Shown here piece by piece: positions 1 to 8,097 of a DNA stretch of 64,000 nucleotides. Source of the stretch: Amycolatopsis acidiphila (GTDB lineage Bacteria > Actinomycetota > Actinomycetes > Mycobacteriales > Pseudonocardiaceae); assembly GCF_021391495.1 (NCBI RefSeq), contig NZ_CP090063.1, positions 1,240,001-1,304,000 of the forward strand. Direction: 5' to 3'. The position numbers were made by a program, and so were the translations under genes. How positions within the stretch are numbered: position 1 is the first letter of the stretch; every line of letters starts with the position of its first letter. Below the pieces are notes generated by a model. The model ran no database searches. It worked only from the letters and a program-made list of their open reading frames with translations, and had not been told where the DNA came from.

Positions 1-132
1 TCCGGCTCGGGTAGTACGAGCTCGGCGCACAGCCGCCCGATGAGCAGCTCGTCGAGGTCGGCCTTGTTGACCACGTGGGCGTAGAGCGAGGCGGGACCGG
101 TGTCCAGCGCGCGGGCCAGCCGACCCAGTTGG
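1..132 (-). pseudogene. TetR-family regulator fragment (HTH region, cut by window edge)
   Basis: Reading leftward from about position 130, one frame gives ADQLGRLARALDTGPASLY, then AHVVNKADLDELLIGRL and AELVLPEP. This is the recognition helix and the start of the ligand-binding domain of a TetR repressor; the ASLYxHVxNK signature is clear. No TetR N-terminus precedes it: upstream sequence is the MFS gene in a different frame. The piece therefore looks like the 3' part of a regulator joined to a transporter by a deletion. The rest lies outside the window. The identification of the piece is good; whether it is still expressed is unknown. Confidence 0.6.
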
Positions 133-649
133 TCAGCACACCGCCGAGCACCGGCCCGAGTCCCGCGGCCACACCGCCGAGGCCACCCCAGACGCCGATG
201 GCGCGGGCGCGCTGCTCCCGGTCGGGGTACGAGGCGTTGATGAGGGCCAGCGACGTCGGCAGCGCCAGCGCGGCACCCGCCCCCTGGACCACGCGCGCCC
301 CGATCAGGACCGGCAGGCGCGGCGCGAGGCCGCACACCAGCGAAGCGATCGTGAACACCGCCAGCCCGGCCAGGAACACCCGGCGCGAGCCCAGCCGGTC
401 ACCGAGCGAGCCCGCGGACAGCAGCAGGCAGGCGAACACCAGCGTGTAGCCGGCGGTCACCCACTGCAGTCCGCTGACGGTGGCCGTCAGATCCTGGCCG
501 ATGACGGGCAACGCCGTGTTCACCACGGTCGCGTCCATCATGATCATGAAGAAACCGAGGCACAGCGCCAGGAGGGGCAGCCTGCTGCCGGTGCGCGGCG
601 CAGGTCGGGGCTTCTCCGCCGTCGACCGGTCGACATGCTGGGAAGACAT
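119..649 (-). pseudogene. MFS drug transporter (DHA2/EmrB-like), N-terminal fragment
   Basis: The ATG at 649 opens a frame with membrane segments and major-facilitator motifs: FFMIMMDATVVNTALP in TM1, GLQWVTAGYTLVFA in TM2, the loop GSLGDRLGSRR (motif A) and GVWGGLGGVAAGLGPVLGG (motif C). This matches the first four or five helices of a 14-TM DHA2 proton-coupled efflux pump. After LTNWVGWPAR the frame loses all MFS character, and a TetR helix-turn-helix appears in another frame within the same bases. Only about 175 of some 480 residues remain, so the gene is broken. TetR-DHA2 pairs are commonly adjacent, which suggests an internal deletion fused neighbours. Confidence 0.7.
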
Positions 650-753
650 TGCCGCGATTCCTCGTCTCGTCGAAGGAAAGGACCGGTCTCGGCCCTTGCG
701 CCGACGTTAGGCGGCTGTTTTTACGCGTGCCGTCGAAATGTGCCCGGCACCGG

Positions 754-1590
754 TCACCTTTTCGGTCGCAGCGGGGTGACCGGGGGTGCGGCGGCGGTCG
801 CCAGGGTGTCGGTGTCGATGCCGAAATGCTCGGCGAATCCGTGTTTTCCGGCGTCGGTGACGGTCAGTGCGCGTGGCGCCCCTTTGGTTTTGCGACGCAA
901 CCATTCCAGTTCCTCGAAACGGTTCAGCAGCGCGGCTCCCGCGGTTCCGCCGAGGTGATGCCGTTGCTCGGTCCAGTCGACGCAGTACGCGACCAGGCGC
1001 CGCCGCTTCCGCGAGTCGACGGCCGCCGGCAGGTGCACGCCCAGCTCGGTGAACAGCACGTGGCCGGGCTCGGTGAGTTCGTAGTCGACGTCCTTGCCGG
1101 GCGCGGAAAGGCGGTCGTGGCGGGCGTGGGCCGGCCGGTGCACCCCGTCCCCACCCCGCACGGCGTCCTTGTCCAGCAGGGACTGCATGACGGCCACCCC
1201 GAGATGTCCCGCCAGGTGGTCGTAACAGCTGCGGGCCAGGCGCATCGCCCGCGCCCTGGTGTCCGCGCGCAGCGAGCGGACGGGCCGGATCGGGGAGACC
1301 CGGGCTAGTGCCTCGAGCGCGTCGGCCACGCTGCGGGAGGACAGTTCGTAGTAGCGGTGCCGGCCCTGCCGGCGCACGCGCAGCAGGCCTCCGTCCACCA
1401 GTTTCGTGAGGTGGGCGCTCGCGGTGGACGGCGAGACGCCTGCTTCGCTCGCGAGCATCGACATCGGCAGAGCGTGCCTGTCCAGCAGGGCCACCAGCAT
1501 CGCCGACCGGGCCGGATGCCCGATCAGTTCGGCGGGCACGCTGAAGTCGATGTCACCGCCGGCGGCGATCGATTCACGGCTCGTACTCAT
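754..1590 (-). CDS. ArsR/winged-helix transcriptional regulator
   Basis: A 278-residue protein from the ATG at 1590 (MSTSRESIAAGG). Its N-terminal third is an ArsR-type winged helix: ELIGHPARSAMLVALLD, the HTH stretch ASEAGVSPSTASAHLTKLVD, then the wing GGLLRVRRQGRHRYYEL. The C-terminal 170 residues resemble the extension seen in actinobacterial ArsR-like proteins and include ELTEPGHVLFTELGV. I see no metal-binding Cys pair in the recognition helix, so metal sensing is not supported. It lies in tandem with the broken MFS gene (104 bp gap) and may once have controlled it. An in-frame ATG exists further upstream, but the fold begins just after 1590. Confidence 0.8.
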   Translation of the reverse strand: MSTSRESIAAGGDIDFSVPAELIGHPARSAMLVALLDRHALPMSMLASEAGVSPSTASAHLTKLVDGGLLRVRRQGRHRYYELSSRSVADALEALARVSPIRPVRSLRADTRARAMRLARSCYDHLAGHLGVAVMQSLLDKDAVRGGDGVHRPAHARHDRLSAPGKDVDYELTEPGHVLFTELGVHLPAAVDSRKRRRLVAYCVDWTEQRHHLGGTAGAALLNRFEELEWLRRKTKGAPRALTVTDAGKHGFAEHFGIDTDTLATAAAPPVTPLRPKR

Positions 1591-1754
1591 GATTCGACCG
1601 TAACGCCGGAACATTTCGCCGGCAGGCGAAGCGTGCCTGGCAGCGCATTTCGGCAAATACGGAATCCGCGGTATGTCCGTATGGGGGAAGACTCGTTTCG
1701 TCTCCGGGCGAAAAGGCGGGCCTCTAGCGTCGCTGTCGAACCTGGTGAACAGCA

Positions 1755-1835
1755 CGAGGGAGGGTTGCTCCGGGTCAGGCCGAGGGGCAGAAGACGCTAC
1801 TGCGAGCTCGCCTCGCTGGAGGCCTTCGGTGTCGT
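1755..1835 (+). pseudogene. Relic of an ArsR winged-helix gene
   Basis: The plus strand reads GGLLRVRPRGRRRYCELAS followed by LEAFGVVLP. This closely matches the wing of the intact regulator next door (GGLLRVRRQGRHRYYELSS). No HTH precedes it and the frame degrades after about 1835. Further on, another frame gives FGIDVPGLLARAGHLVHDG, possibly more of the same decayed gene. I take the stretch 1591-1953 as the remains of a second ArsR-like gene that lay ahead of the CapA-like gene. Confidence 0.4.
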
Positions 1836-1953
1836 CCTGCCCTGGTCGTCAGCGACGTCGGGCGGGCCGGGTGCGGGCAGGCGTTCGGCATCGACGTTCC
1901 CGGCCTGCTCGCCCGGGCGGGCCACCTGGTTCACGACGGAAAGGAGCTTCGTC

Positions 1954-3129
1954 ATGGCCGCACGCAACGGACTGACCATCACCGCGGTGGGGGACGTGTT
2001 CCTCGACCGCGACCAGCCGGGGTCGGCGTTCGACCACGTCTCGGATCTGTTCCACGACGCCGATCTCGCGTTCGCGAACCTGGAGGGCGTCTACGCCGAA
2101 TCCTGGGAGCGGGCGCCCAGCGCCGGTGTTCCGCTGACCGCGGACCCCGGGTTCGTCGGGCACCTGGCGAAATCCGGGCTGAACGTGTTCTCGCTGGCCA
2201 ACAACCACAGTGGACGGCGGTTTCGCCGCGCTGCTGCGCACGCGTGAGCTGCTGGAGGAACAGGGCGCCGCGGTTGCCGGCGCCGGTGAGAACCAGGCCG
2301 CGGCACGACGCCCGGTGATCCGGCGGACGCCGCACGGCACAGTCGCCGTGCTCGCCTACAGCGCGGTCTTCCCGCAGGTTACGAGGCGCGTCCCGGCTGG
2401 CCCGGCCTCGCCCCGCTGCGCGCGTACAGCCAGTACACGCCGTGGGAGGAGAACGAGTGGAATCCCGGGCTGCTGCCGCGCGTGACGACGGTTCCACACG
2501 AAGCGGATCTGGCTGCCCTGCGCTCCGACATCGCCGAAGCGCGCACGCAGGCGGACGTGGTGCTCGTCAGCGTGCACTGGGGCGATTTCAGCCGGCCGTA
2601 CGTGCTGACCGATCACGAGCGGCGCGTCGCGCGGGTCTCGGTCGAAGCCGGTGCCGACGCGGTCCTCGGGCACCATCACCACCTGCTCCGGGGAATCGAG
2701 TTCTACCAAGGGAAACCGGTGTTCTACGGGCTCGGGCACTTCGTGTTCGACCTTCCGGACTTCGAGAACCGACTGGCCCGCGAGGCCTACCTCGGACGCG
2801 GCGACGAGGCGACGGTGCGCGCCGGCAAGCGGCGCTTCGGCGAGTACCGGATCGGCGCGCGCGAAGGCTATCCGCTGCTACCGTTTCACGCCGACGGCCG
2901 GCTGACCGGTGTCGCCGTGCTCCGGCACGACGGCGAGGCGCTGCGGCCGGCCTTCGTCCCCTGGGTGCTGGGGCCGGACAACCGGCCGCGCCCGGCGACG
3001 GAGGAGGGCGAGCTCGAGCGCGTGGCCGGCTACCTGCGCCGGTGCATCGCGGAGGAAGACCTGGAAGCGGTTCTGCACGAGGACCGGACGGGAGCGGGCT
3101 TGCCGCTGCTGCGGGTCACGTCCTCCTGA
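1954..3129 (+). pseudogene. CapA-family (poly-gamma-glutamate/capsule type) phosphoesterase, two frameshifts
   Basis: The ATG at 1954 follows a good Shine-Dalgarno (AAGGAG at 1941-1946). Family blocks appear in order but in different frames. Frame 1 carries TAVGDVFLDRD, LAFANLEGVY and FSLANNH. From about 2209 the protein continues in a second frame (VDGGFAALLRTRELLEEQGA). At about 2380 it returns to frame 1 (GYEARPGWPGLAPL), and continues through VLVSVHWGDFSRPY and LGHHHHLLRGIEF to the stop at 3129. The shifts are compatible with loss of two bases after NNH and one base near 2380, so the original frame is restored. A full-length product of about 390 residues would be a CapA-like metallophosphoesterase-fold protein. 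Either real decay or base-call errors could explain it. Confidence 0.7.
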
Positions 3130-3457
3130 ATGAGGAAAGGAGCACGCCCGGCCATCTTGGTGCTCGCCGACGCCTGTCTTTGTGGACAGTGACAGGGTTG
3201 GTCGCTACAGCGAAAAAAAGCAACAAGACGTCCGGCTCGAGCTACTCAAAGTAACCTCGTAAAGATTGTTAACGGCACGCAAGTACCAAGCGATAACACA
3301 ATCGCCACAGGCCAGGAACCGGCCCGCGGGCTCAGACGGAAATTCCGCTGATTCCGATCTGCGACTTGGAGGTTGCCGTTCACCTGAATCCGGCGGGGTC
3401 GGTAATAACTTGCCTCTGTCACGCTGCCTTTGTTGTTCTCGACGTGAGGACTGTTCA
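3130..3457. other. Intergenic, no gene seen; relatively AT-rich leader
   Basis: About 330 bp between the CapA-like pseudogene and the SGNH hydrolase. The stretch 3210-3310 is markedly more AT-rich than its surroundings (AAAAAAAG, GTAAAGATTGTTAACGG) and probably carries the promoter of the secreted hydrolase. I find no convincing ORF, tRNA or strong hairpin. Confidence 0.4.
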
Positions 3458-4231
3458 GTGAGAAATCTGATGAAGACAGTACTCGCGGCGATGACCGCGG
3501 CGATCGCGCTGACGTCCTCGGTCGTCGTCGCGACGGCGCCGAACGCATCGGCGGGGGCGGCGGGCACCTGGTGCGGCAGCGGCAGGGCGAACCTGGCGAT
3601 CCTGGGCGCCAGCTCGGAAACCGGGTACGGCACGACCGGCTATCCCGCGAACGTCAACACCTACTACCCCACCCAGTTCGGCTGGACCAAGCACCTTTCC
3701 GATCTGCTGCACGCCGCGTGGGGCACCACCACGGAGAACTACAGCCACAACGGCGCCCTGGTCAGCGACTACCTGCCCGGCGGCCGCTGGAGCACCACCA
3801 CCGGCGCCGTCGCGAACCTGGCCACCACCAAGCCGACCCTGGTCATCGTCGACCTCGGCGGGAACGAGTACTGGAGCCAGGTCGACCCCGCGGTCTTCGA
3901 GAGCAACCTCCGCACCATGATCGCCGACATTCGCGCCGTCCGCCCCGACGTGGACCTCATGCTCTACCTCCACGAAGAGATCTCCTGGCCCGCCAAGGGA
4001 AACGAGTTCTGGGCGCAGGCCACCCCCAAGTACCCGTGGTCGCAGTACGCGGCCCGGATCTTCGCGGTCGCCTCCAGTGTGCCCACCGGCATGGTCGACA
4101 TGCGCCAGTTCATCTACCCGTCCAAGACCAACCCCGCCGGACTCTGGTACTCCGACGGGATCCACCTCGACGACGCCGGCCAGTCCGTCGTCAACGCCGC
4201 GTGGTGGGGCTGGCTCGCCTCCTCCTGCTGA
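3458..4231 (+). CDS. Secreted SGNH/GDSL-family hydrolase
   Basis: A 257-residue protein. The GTG at 3458 sits seven bases after GAGGA; the ATG at 3470 is an alternative start. The N-terminus MKTVLAAMTAAIALTSSVVV ending in PNASAG is a Sec signal peptide. SGNH blocks are present: NLAILGASSETGYG (block I, nucleophile Ser in GASS rather than the classical GDS), VIVDLGGNEYW (block III, Asn), and SDGIHLDDAGQ near the C-terminus (Asp and His of the catalytic group). Two cysteines (WCGSG and the C-terminal SSC) could form a disulfide. Likely an extracellular esterase or carbohydrate deacylase; the substrate is unknown. Confidence 0.8.
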   Translation: MRNLMKTVLAAMTAAIALTSSVVVATAPNASAGAAGTWCGSGRANLAILGASSETGYGTTGYPANVNTYYPTQFGWTKHLSDLLHAAWGTTTENYSHNGALVSDYLPGGRWSTTTGAVANLATTKPTLVIVDLGGNEYWSQVDPAVFESNLRTMIADIRAVRPDVDLMLYLHEEISWPAKGNEFWAQATPKYPWSQYAARIFAVASSVPTGMVDMRQFIYPSKTNPAGLWYSDGIHLDDAGQSVVNAAWWGWLASSC

Positions 4232-4307
4232 CCGGCGGTGGGGGAAGTGGCTGTCAGCTCTGCGCCGTTCCGCGCCGCCGGGCTCTCCAGCCGTCGGGCT
4301 GATGCGG

Positions 4308-5246
4308 TCAGTCGCGCCCGCCTGGGCCGACTTCGGCCTCACGATCAACGCGGTGTGCGGCCGGGGGGCCCGTCAGGTGGGCTTCGGCGGATTTCCGGAA
4401 GGCGGCCACCAGCCGGTTGCGTTCGCCGGCGCGGGTGGCGAGTGCGACGTGGCTCGGTTCGACGCCTTCGAGGGGCACCATCGCGAGGTCGGGGCGAAGG
4501 CCGCCGAAGACGGCGCACGCCGGGATGATCGCCACGGCGTCCCCGCCCGCGATGAGTTCGATCTTGTCCTCGACGGCCGTCAGGAGGGGGCCGTCCGGAG
4601 CGGGGCGGCCGTCGGGGCGGGGGTCGACTCGCCAGAAGGCGTTCCAGGTGGCGTCGGCCGCACGGGGGAGCGGCTCGTCGGCGATGTCGTCCAGCGTCAC
4701 GGATTCCTTGCCCGCCAGGCGATGGTCGATCGGGACCAGGAGCGCGCGTGGCTCGTCGTAGAGGACCGTCACGTGCAGCTGGTCGGTGGGGAAGGGCAGC
4801 CGGACCACGGCGGCGTCCACGCGGTGCTCCAGCAGGGCGGCGCGTGGCTCGTGCCAGTCCAGGTGCAGCGTGCGCACGTCGGCCTCGGGATGGCGATGGC
4901 GCAGGTCGCGCACGGCCGGGGTGATGATCAGGTTCTCGATGTAGCCGACCGTGATCCGGCTGGGCTGTGCCGCCGCCCGGGTGCGAGCGGCGGCCTGGGC
5001 CGCGGACCGCAGCACCGCGGTGGCGAGCGGCAGGAAGACCTCGCCGGCCTCGGTGAGCCTGCTGCCCTGCGGGGTGCGGTCCAGCAGGCGTGCACCCAGC
5101 TGCTGTTCGAGGCGGCTGATCTGCCGGCTGAGCGAGGACTGGGTGACGTGCAGCGCCGCGGCGGCGCGGCCGAAGTGCCGGTGCTCGGCGACGACCGTGA
5201 AGCACCGCACCAGTCGTAGGTCGAGATCGGCCGGAGGCTGGGTCAT
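4308..5246 (-). CDS. LysR-family transcriptional regulator
   Basis: A 312-residue protein of typical LTTR length. The N-terminal winged HTH reads DLRLVRCFTVVAEHRHFGRA, then ALHVTQSSLSRQISRLEQQL and ARLLDRTPQGSRLTEAG. A substrate-binding domain follows from about residue 90 (ITVGYIENLIITPAVRDLR through IELIAGGDAVAIIPA). It is transcribed away from the LLM oxidoreductase at 5378, with 131 bp between the starts, the usual LysR arrangement for controlling a divergent target. A perfect TTGCGCAA palindrome at 5276-5283 lies in that gap and may be part of its binding site. The inducer is unknown. Confidence 0.88.
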   Translation of the reverse strand: MTQPPADLDLRLVRCFTVVAEHRHFGRAAAALHVTQSSLSRQISRLEQQLGARLLDRTPQGSRLTEAGEVFLPLATAVLRSAAQAAARTRAAAQPSRITVGYIENLIITPAVRDLRHRHPEADVRTLHLDWHEPRAALLEHRVDAAVVRLPFPTDQLHVTVLYDEPRALLVPIDHRLAGKESVTLDDIADEPLPRAADATWNAFWRVDPRPDGRPAPDGPLLTAVEDKIELIAGGDAVAIIPACAVFGGLRPDLAMVPLEGVEPSHVALATRAGERNRLVAAFRKSAEAHLTGPPAAHRVDREAEVGPGGRD

Positions 5247-5275
5247 GCCTCAGTGTATCCCTCTGACGTGCGGTG

Positions 5276-5283
5276 TTGCGCAA
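5276..5283. promoter_or_regulatory. TTGCGCAA palindrome in LysR/LLM divergent promoter
   Basis: An eight-base perfect palindrome lies 30 bp from the LysR start and 95 bp from the LLM start, followed by a TGCGCC / TTGCGG pair. LysR proteins bind short dyads in such gaps, so it is a candidate operator. It is too short to be sure. Confidence 0.3.
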
Positions 5284-5377
5284 AGCGAGATGCGCCTTGC
5301 GGAACATTCATTGGACCTGGAGCCGTGCGCGGGCACAGGGTGGAAGAAGATCCTCCACTTTTCCCGAAAGGAACTCC

Positions 5378-6313
5378 ATGGAGACCGTGGTCGAAGGTCG
5401 CCGGACCTTGGGGCCTGTCGGCGTGTACCTGCCGATCTCGATGACCAGCACGCCGGGCGTCGACCTGCAACGCGACGCCGCGAAGCGGCTGGAGCACGCG
5501 GGCTACCGCATGGTCTGGACCAACGAGGTAGTCGGTGGCAAGGACGCACTCGTGCAGCTGGCCGTGCTGCTGGCGGCGACCGAGCGGTTGGCGTTCGGCA
5601 CCGGTATCGCCAACATCTGGGCCAGGGAACCGCAAACCACGCACGCCGCGGCCGCGATGCTGGCGCAGGCCTACCCCGGCCGGTTCGTGCTCGGCCTGGG
5701 GGTCGGCTACCGCGAGCAGGCGGCGGGCACCGGCCGGGAGTTCGGCAGCCCGCCCGCCACGATGCGGGACTACCTGGACCGGATGACCACCCAGACCTGG
5801 CCGCCCGCGGCCGAGACCAGGTACCCCCGGATCATCGGCGCGAACGGCCCGAAGATGCTCGCGCTGGCCGCCGCCTGCGCCGATGGGGCGTTTCCCGCGA
5901 TGCTGCCGCCCGGACACACCGTGCGGGCCAGACAGCTGCTCGGTCCGGACAAGCTCTTGGTCGTCGGGCTGTCCGTGGTCGTGGACAGCGATCGCGACCG
6001 GGCGAAAGCAACTGCGCGGGAGAAGGTGGCGGGCCGGCTCGGCATGCCGTCGTACGCGGCGGGCATCGCGCGGCTGGGCTACTCGGACCAGGAGATCAGC
6101 GAGGTGAGCGACCGGCTCGTGGACGCGATCGTGGCCCACGGCGATGCGGCGGCGATCGTGGCGAAGGTGCGCGAACACCTGACCGCGGGCGCGGACCACG
6201 TGGTCCTGATGCCCCCGACGACCGGCTTCGCCGCCGACGTGGACCTGCTCGAACACCTCGCCCCGGCGCTGGCGGACCTGGACTTCGCGGACGCTCCCCA
6301 GCTGTACACCTAG
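5378..6313 (+). CDS. LLM-class flavin/F420-dependent oxidoreductase
   Basis: A 311-residue luciferase-like (beta/alpha)8 protein. The ATG at 5378 has AAAGGA about seven bases upstream. Typical elements are RLEHAGYRMVWTNEVVGGKD near the N-terminus, RLAFGTGIANIWAREPQTT, and PGRFVLGLGVGYREQA. YPRIIGANGPKMLALAA and ADGAFPAMLPP follow in the C-terminal half. The architecture matches F420-dependent LLM subfamilies common in actinomycetes. The substrate cannot be read from sequence. Control by the divergent LysR regulator is likely. The last four bases overlap the convergent MEDS-ATPase gene. Confidence 0.85.
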   Translation: METVVEGRRTLGPVGVYLPISMTSTPGVDLQRDAAKRLEHAGYRMVWTNEVVGGKDALVQLAVLLAATERLAFGTGIANIWAREPQTTHAAAAMLAQAYPGRFVLGLGVGYREQAAGTGREFGSPPATMRDYLDRMTTQTWPPAAETRYPRIIGANGPKMLALAAACADGAFPAMLPPGHTVRARQLLGPDKLLVVGLSVVVDSDRDRAKATAREKVAGRLGMPSYAAGIARLGYSDQEISEVSDRLVDAIVAHGDAAAIVAKVREHLTAGADHVVLMPPTTGFAADVDLLEHLAPALADLDFADAPQLYT

Positions 6314-7260
6314 ATCCGGCAGAGCGCCTGGACCGTCGTGCCGGACGGGGTGGTGTGGATGCGCACGAGGTCCGCCAGGTGGTTCACCATCAGCAGACCG
6401 CGACCGCCGGGCTGGGAGCTCGTGCGGGGGAGCCGGCCCGCCATCGGGTCGCTCACGTGGCCGTCGTCGCGGACCTGGCACGTCACGTGGTCGCCGTCGC
6501 GCCAGAGGCGCAGCTCCGCGCGGGCGCTGGGGGTGTGCAGGAGGCTGTTGGTCACCAGCTCGGTGGCGATGAGCGCCAGGTCCGCGGCCCGGTCGCGGCT
6601 CAGGCCGTGGCGCACCGCCCCGGCGCCGACGAACCGCCGCATCGCGGGCAGCAGCGTGACCTTGTCCACGAGGAACCGCGCGGCATCCGCCGGGCTGTTC
6701 AACGGCTCGTTGTAGCGGCTCACGACCACATCGGGTGCGTAGGCCTCGCTGACCGCCTCCGCGCCCGACTCCCACAACACCGGATGCGTGGCACGCGCGT
6801 CGGCCAGGGCGACCTCGTCCAGGCCGTCCTTGTCGTACGGGCACAGGATCGTCACGTCCCGGCCGGTGAACGCCTCGTTGATCAGCGCCTCGTGCTGTGC
6901 GCACGCCGGGTACTCGGTCCGGCTCCGGCCGGGCCAGATCGGCTCGCCGATGATCCGGACGTGCGTGTCACGGTGCTTGTCCGCGAACGCGCGCAGCACG
7001 CCGGGGATGATCCGGCCCGGGTTCCGGCCCGCCTCGGACATGTCGAGCATGAACACGCTGTCCGCGGCGCCGCCGAGCGCGGCGCGGAGGAGCTCGAGCT
7101 TGCGGCCCGGGACCGCCACGGCGACCGGGCCGCCCTGCTCGAGCCCTTCGGCCAGGAACGGGACCAGCGCGCTCAGGTACTCGTCGTCACCGCGGTAGAA
7201 CAGGGCCGGGTGCACGAACGGCTCGGCTCCGGGTGGAGAACTTCGCATCGGTTTCCGCAA
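6310..7260 (-). CDS. MEDS-domain protein with anti-sigma-type histidine-kinase-like ATPase
   Basis: A 316-residue protein in two parts. Residues 15-190 resemble the MEDS/DcmR sensory domain: HPALFYRGDDEYLSALVPFL, HVRIIGEPIWPGR, EALINEAFTGRDVTILCPYD. The C-terminal 120 residues are a GHKL ATPase of the RsbW-like type: ALIATELVTNSLLHT (N box) and CQVRDDGHVSDP followed by GGRGLLMVNHLAD (G boxes). There is no transmembrane segment or phospho-accepting His. It is probably a soluble sensor that regulates a sigma factor or its antagonist by partner binding or Ser phosphorylation; no partner gene is adjacent. It faces the LLM gene tail to tail. Confidence 0.8.
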   Translation of the reverse strand: MRKPMRSSPPGAEPFVHPALFYRGDDEYLSALVPFLAEGLEQGGPVAVAVPGRKLELLRAALGGAADSVFMLDMSEAGRNPGRIIPGVLRAFADKHRDTHVRIIGEPIWPGRSRTEYPACAQHEALINEAFTGRDVTILCPYDKDGLDEVALADARATHPVLWESGAEAVSEAYAPDVVVSRYNEPLNSPADAARFLVDKVTLLPAMRRFVGAGAVRHGLSRDRAADLALIATELVTNSLLHTPSARAELRLWRDGDHVTCQVRDDGHVSDPMAGRLPRTSSQPGGRGLLMVNHLADLVRIHTTPSGTTVQALCRI

Positions 7261-7303
7261 CTACGTGAATGACCTGGGACCCCCCACGATAGACCTCCCC
7301 GCG

Positions 7304-8017
7304 TCACGCCGTCGCCGTCGCGAGGGCCGCCGCCAGCGCGGCGGGCTCGGAGAACATCGGCCAGTGACCCGTGGCCAGGTCGACGCGGCGCCACGGTGGC
7401 CGGTTGACCGACGCGAGCGCGGGCACGCCGGCGTCCAGCATCGTCGAGAAGTCGTGGCAGGCGACGATGGCCCGGCCGACGTGCGGCGCGAGTTCGGCGG
7501 GCCCCGGCAACGGCTGCTCGTAGCTGTCGAACGGATGCGGCACCGCGCGGGTGCGCATGAGCTCCCGATGGTCCTCGGTCAGGCCGGCCAGACTGCTCGA
7601 CTGCGCCAGGACCTCGAACGGCGGCATGGGCAGCAGGCCGTCGGTGATCTGGGAGCGCAGCTGCTCGGCCGCCTCGGGCGGCATCAGGTCGAGCATCCGC
7701 ATGCCCTCGGTGAGCGGTGCGCTGTCGACGTAGACGACGTGCGCGAGCCTGTCGCCCAGCCGCGCGGCGGCGCCGGTGACCGGGATACCGCCGTAGCTGT
7801 GCCCGACCAGGGCGAACTCGCGCAGGTCCTGCTGCTCGGCGAAGGCGACGATGTCCTTGATGTGGGTGGCGAGGTCCGCCTCCGGCGCCGGGGTGCCGTC
7901 GAGTCCCGTGAGCGTCAGCGGGCGTGGGTCGTGCCCCTGCGCCCGCAGCGCCTCGGCGGTCCCGGCCCAGGCCCAACCGCCCAGCCAGGCACCGGGGACG
8001 AGGACGAAAGTGGTCAT
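7304..8017 (-). CDS. Alpha/beta-fold hydrolase
   Basis: A 237-residue protein starting MTTFVLVPGAWLGGWAW, whose PGAWLGGW is the oxyanion-side HG-type loop. The nucleophile elbow is LVGHSYGG, an acid may lie in YVDSAP or near FDSYEQP, and the catalytic His is in DLATGHWPMFSEP near the C-terminus. Size and motifs fit the salicylate-esterase/methylesterase-like group of small hydrolases. It is divergent from a WYL-type regulator with 80 bp between the starts, so that regulator is its likely controller. The substrate is not predictable. Confidence 0.85.
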   Translation of the reverse strand: MTTFVLVPGAWLGGWAWAGTAEALRAQGHDPRPLTLTGLDGTPAPEADLATHIKDIVAFAEQQDLREFALVGHSYGGIPVTGAAARLGDRLAHVVYVDSAPLTEGMRMLDLMPPEAAEQLRSQITDGLLPMPPFEVLAQSSSLAGLTEDHRELMRTRAVPHPFDSYEQPLPGPAELAPHVGRAIVACHDFSTMLDAGVPALASVNRPPWRRVDLATGHWPMFSEPAALAAALATATA

Positions 8018-8059
8018 GGTTCCTCCGTGTTCTCTTCTGTGCGGCGACCGTATGCTCGA

Positions 8060-8082
8060 AACAGGACAGAATCCGCCCTGTT
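8060..8082. promoter_or_regulatory. Inverted repeat AACAGG-N11-CCTGTT, candidate WYL operator
   Basis: Perfect six-base arms at 8060-8065 and 8077-8082 lie in the 80 bp gap between the divergent hydrolase and WYL-regulator starts, 16 bp ahead of the regulator. A dyad at this position is what an autoregulating WYL/YafY-type repressor would use. Confidence 0.4.
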
Positions 8083-8097
8083 GAGTCGAGTGATTTC

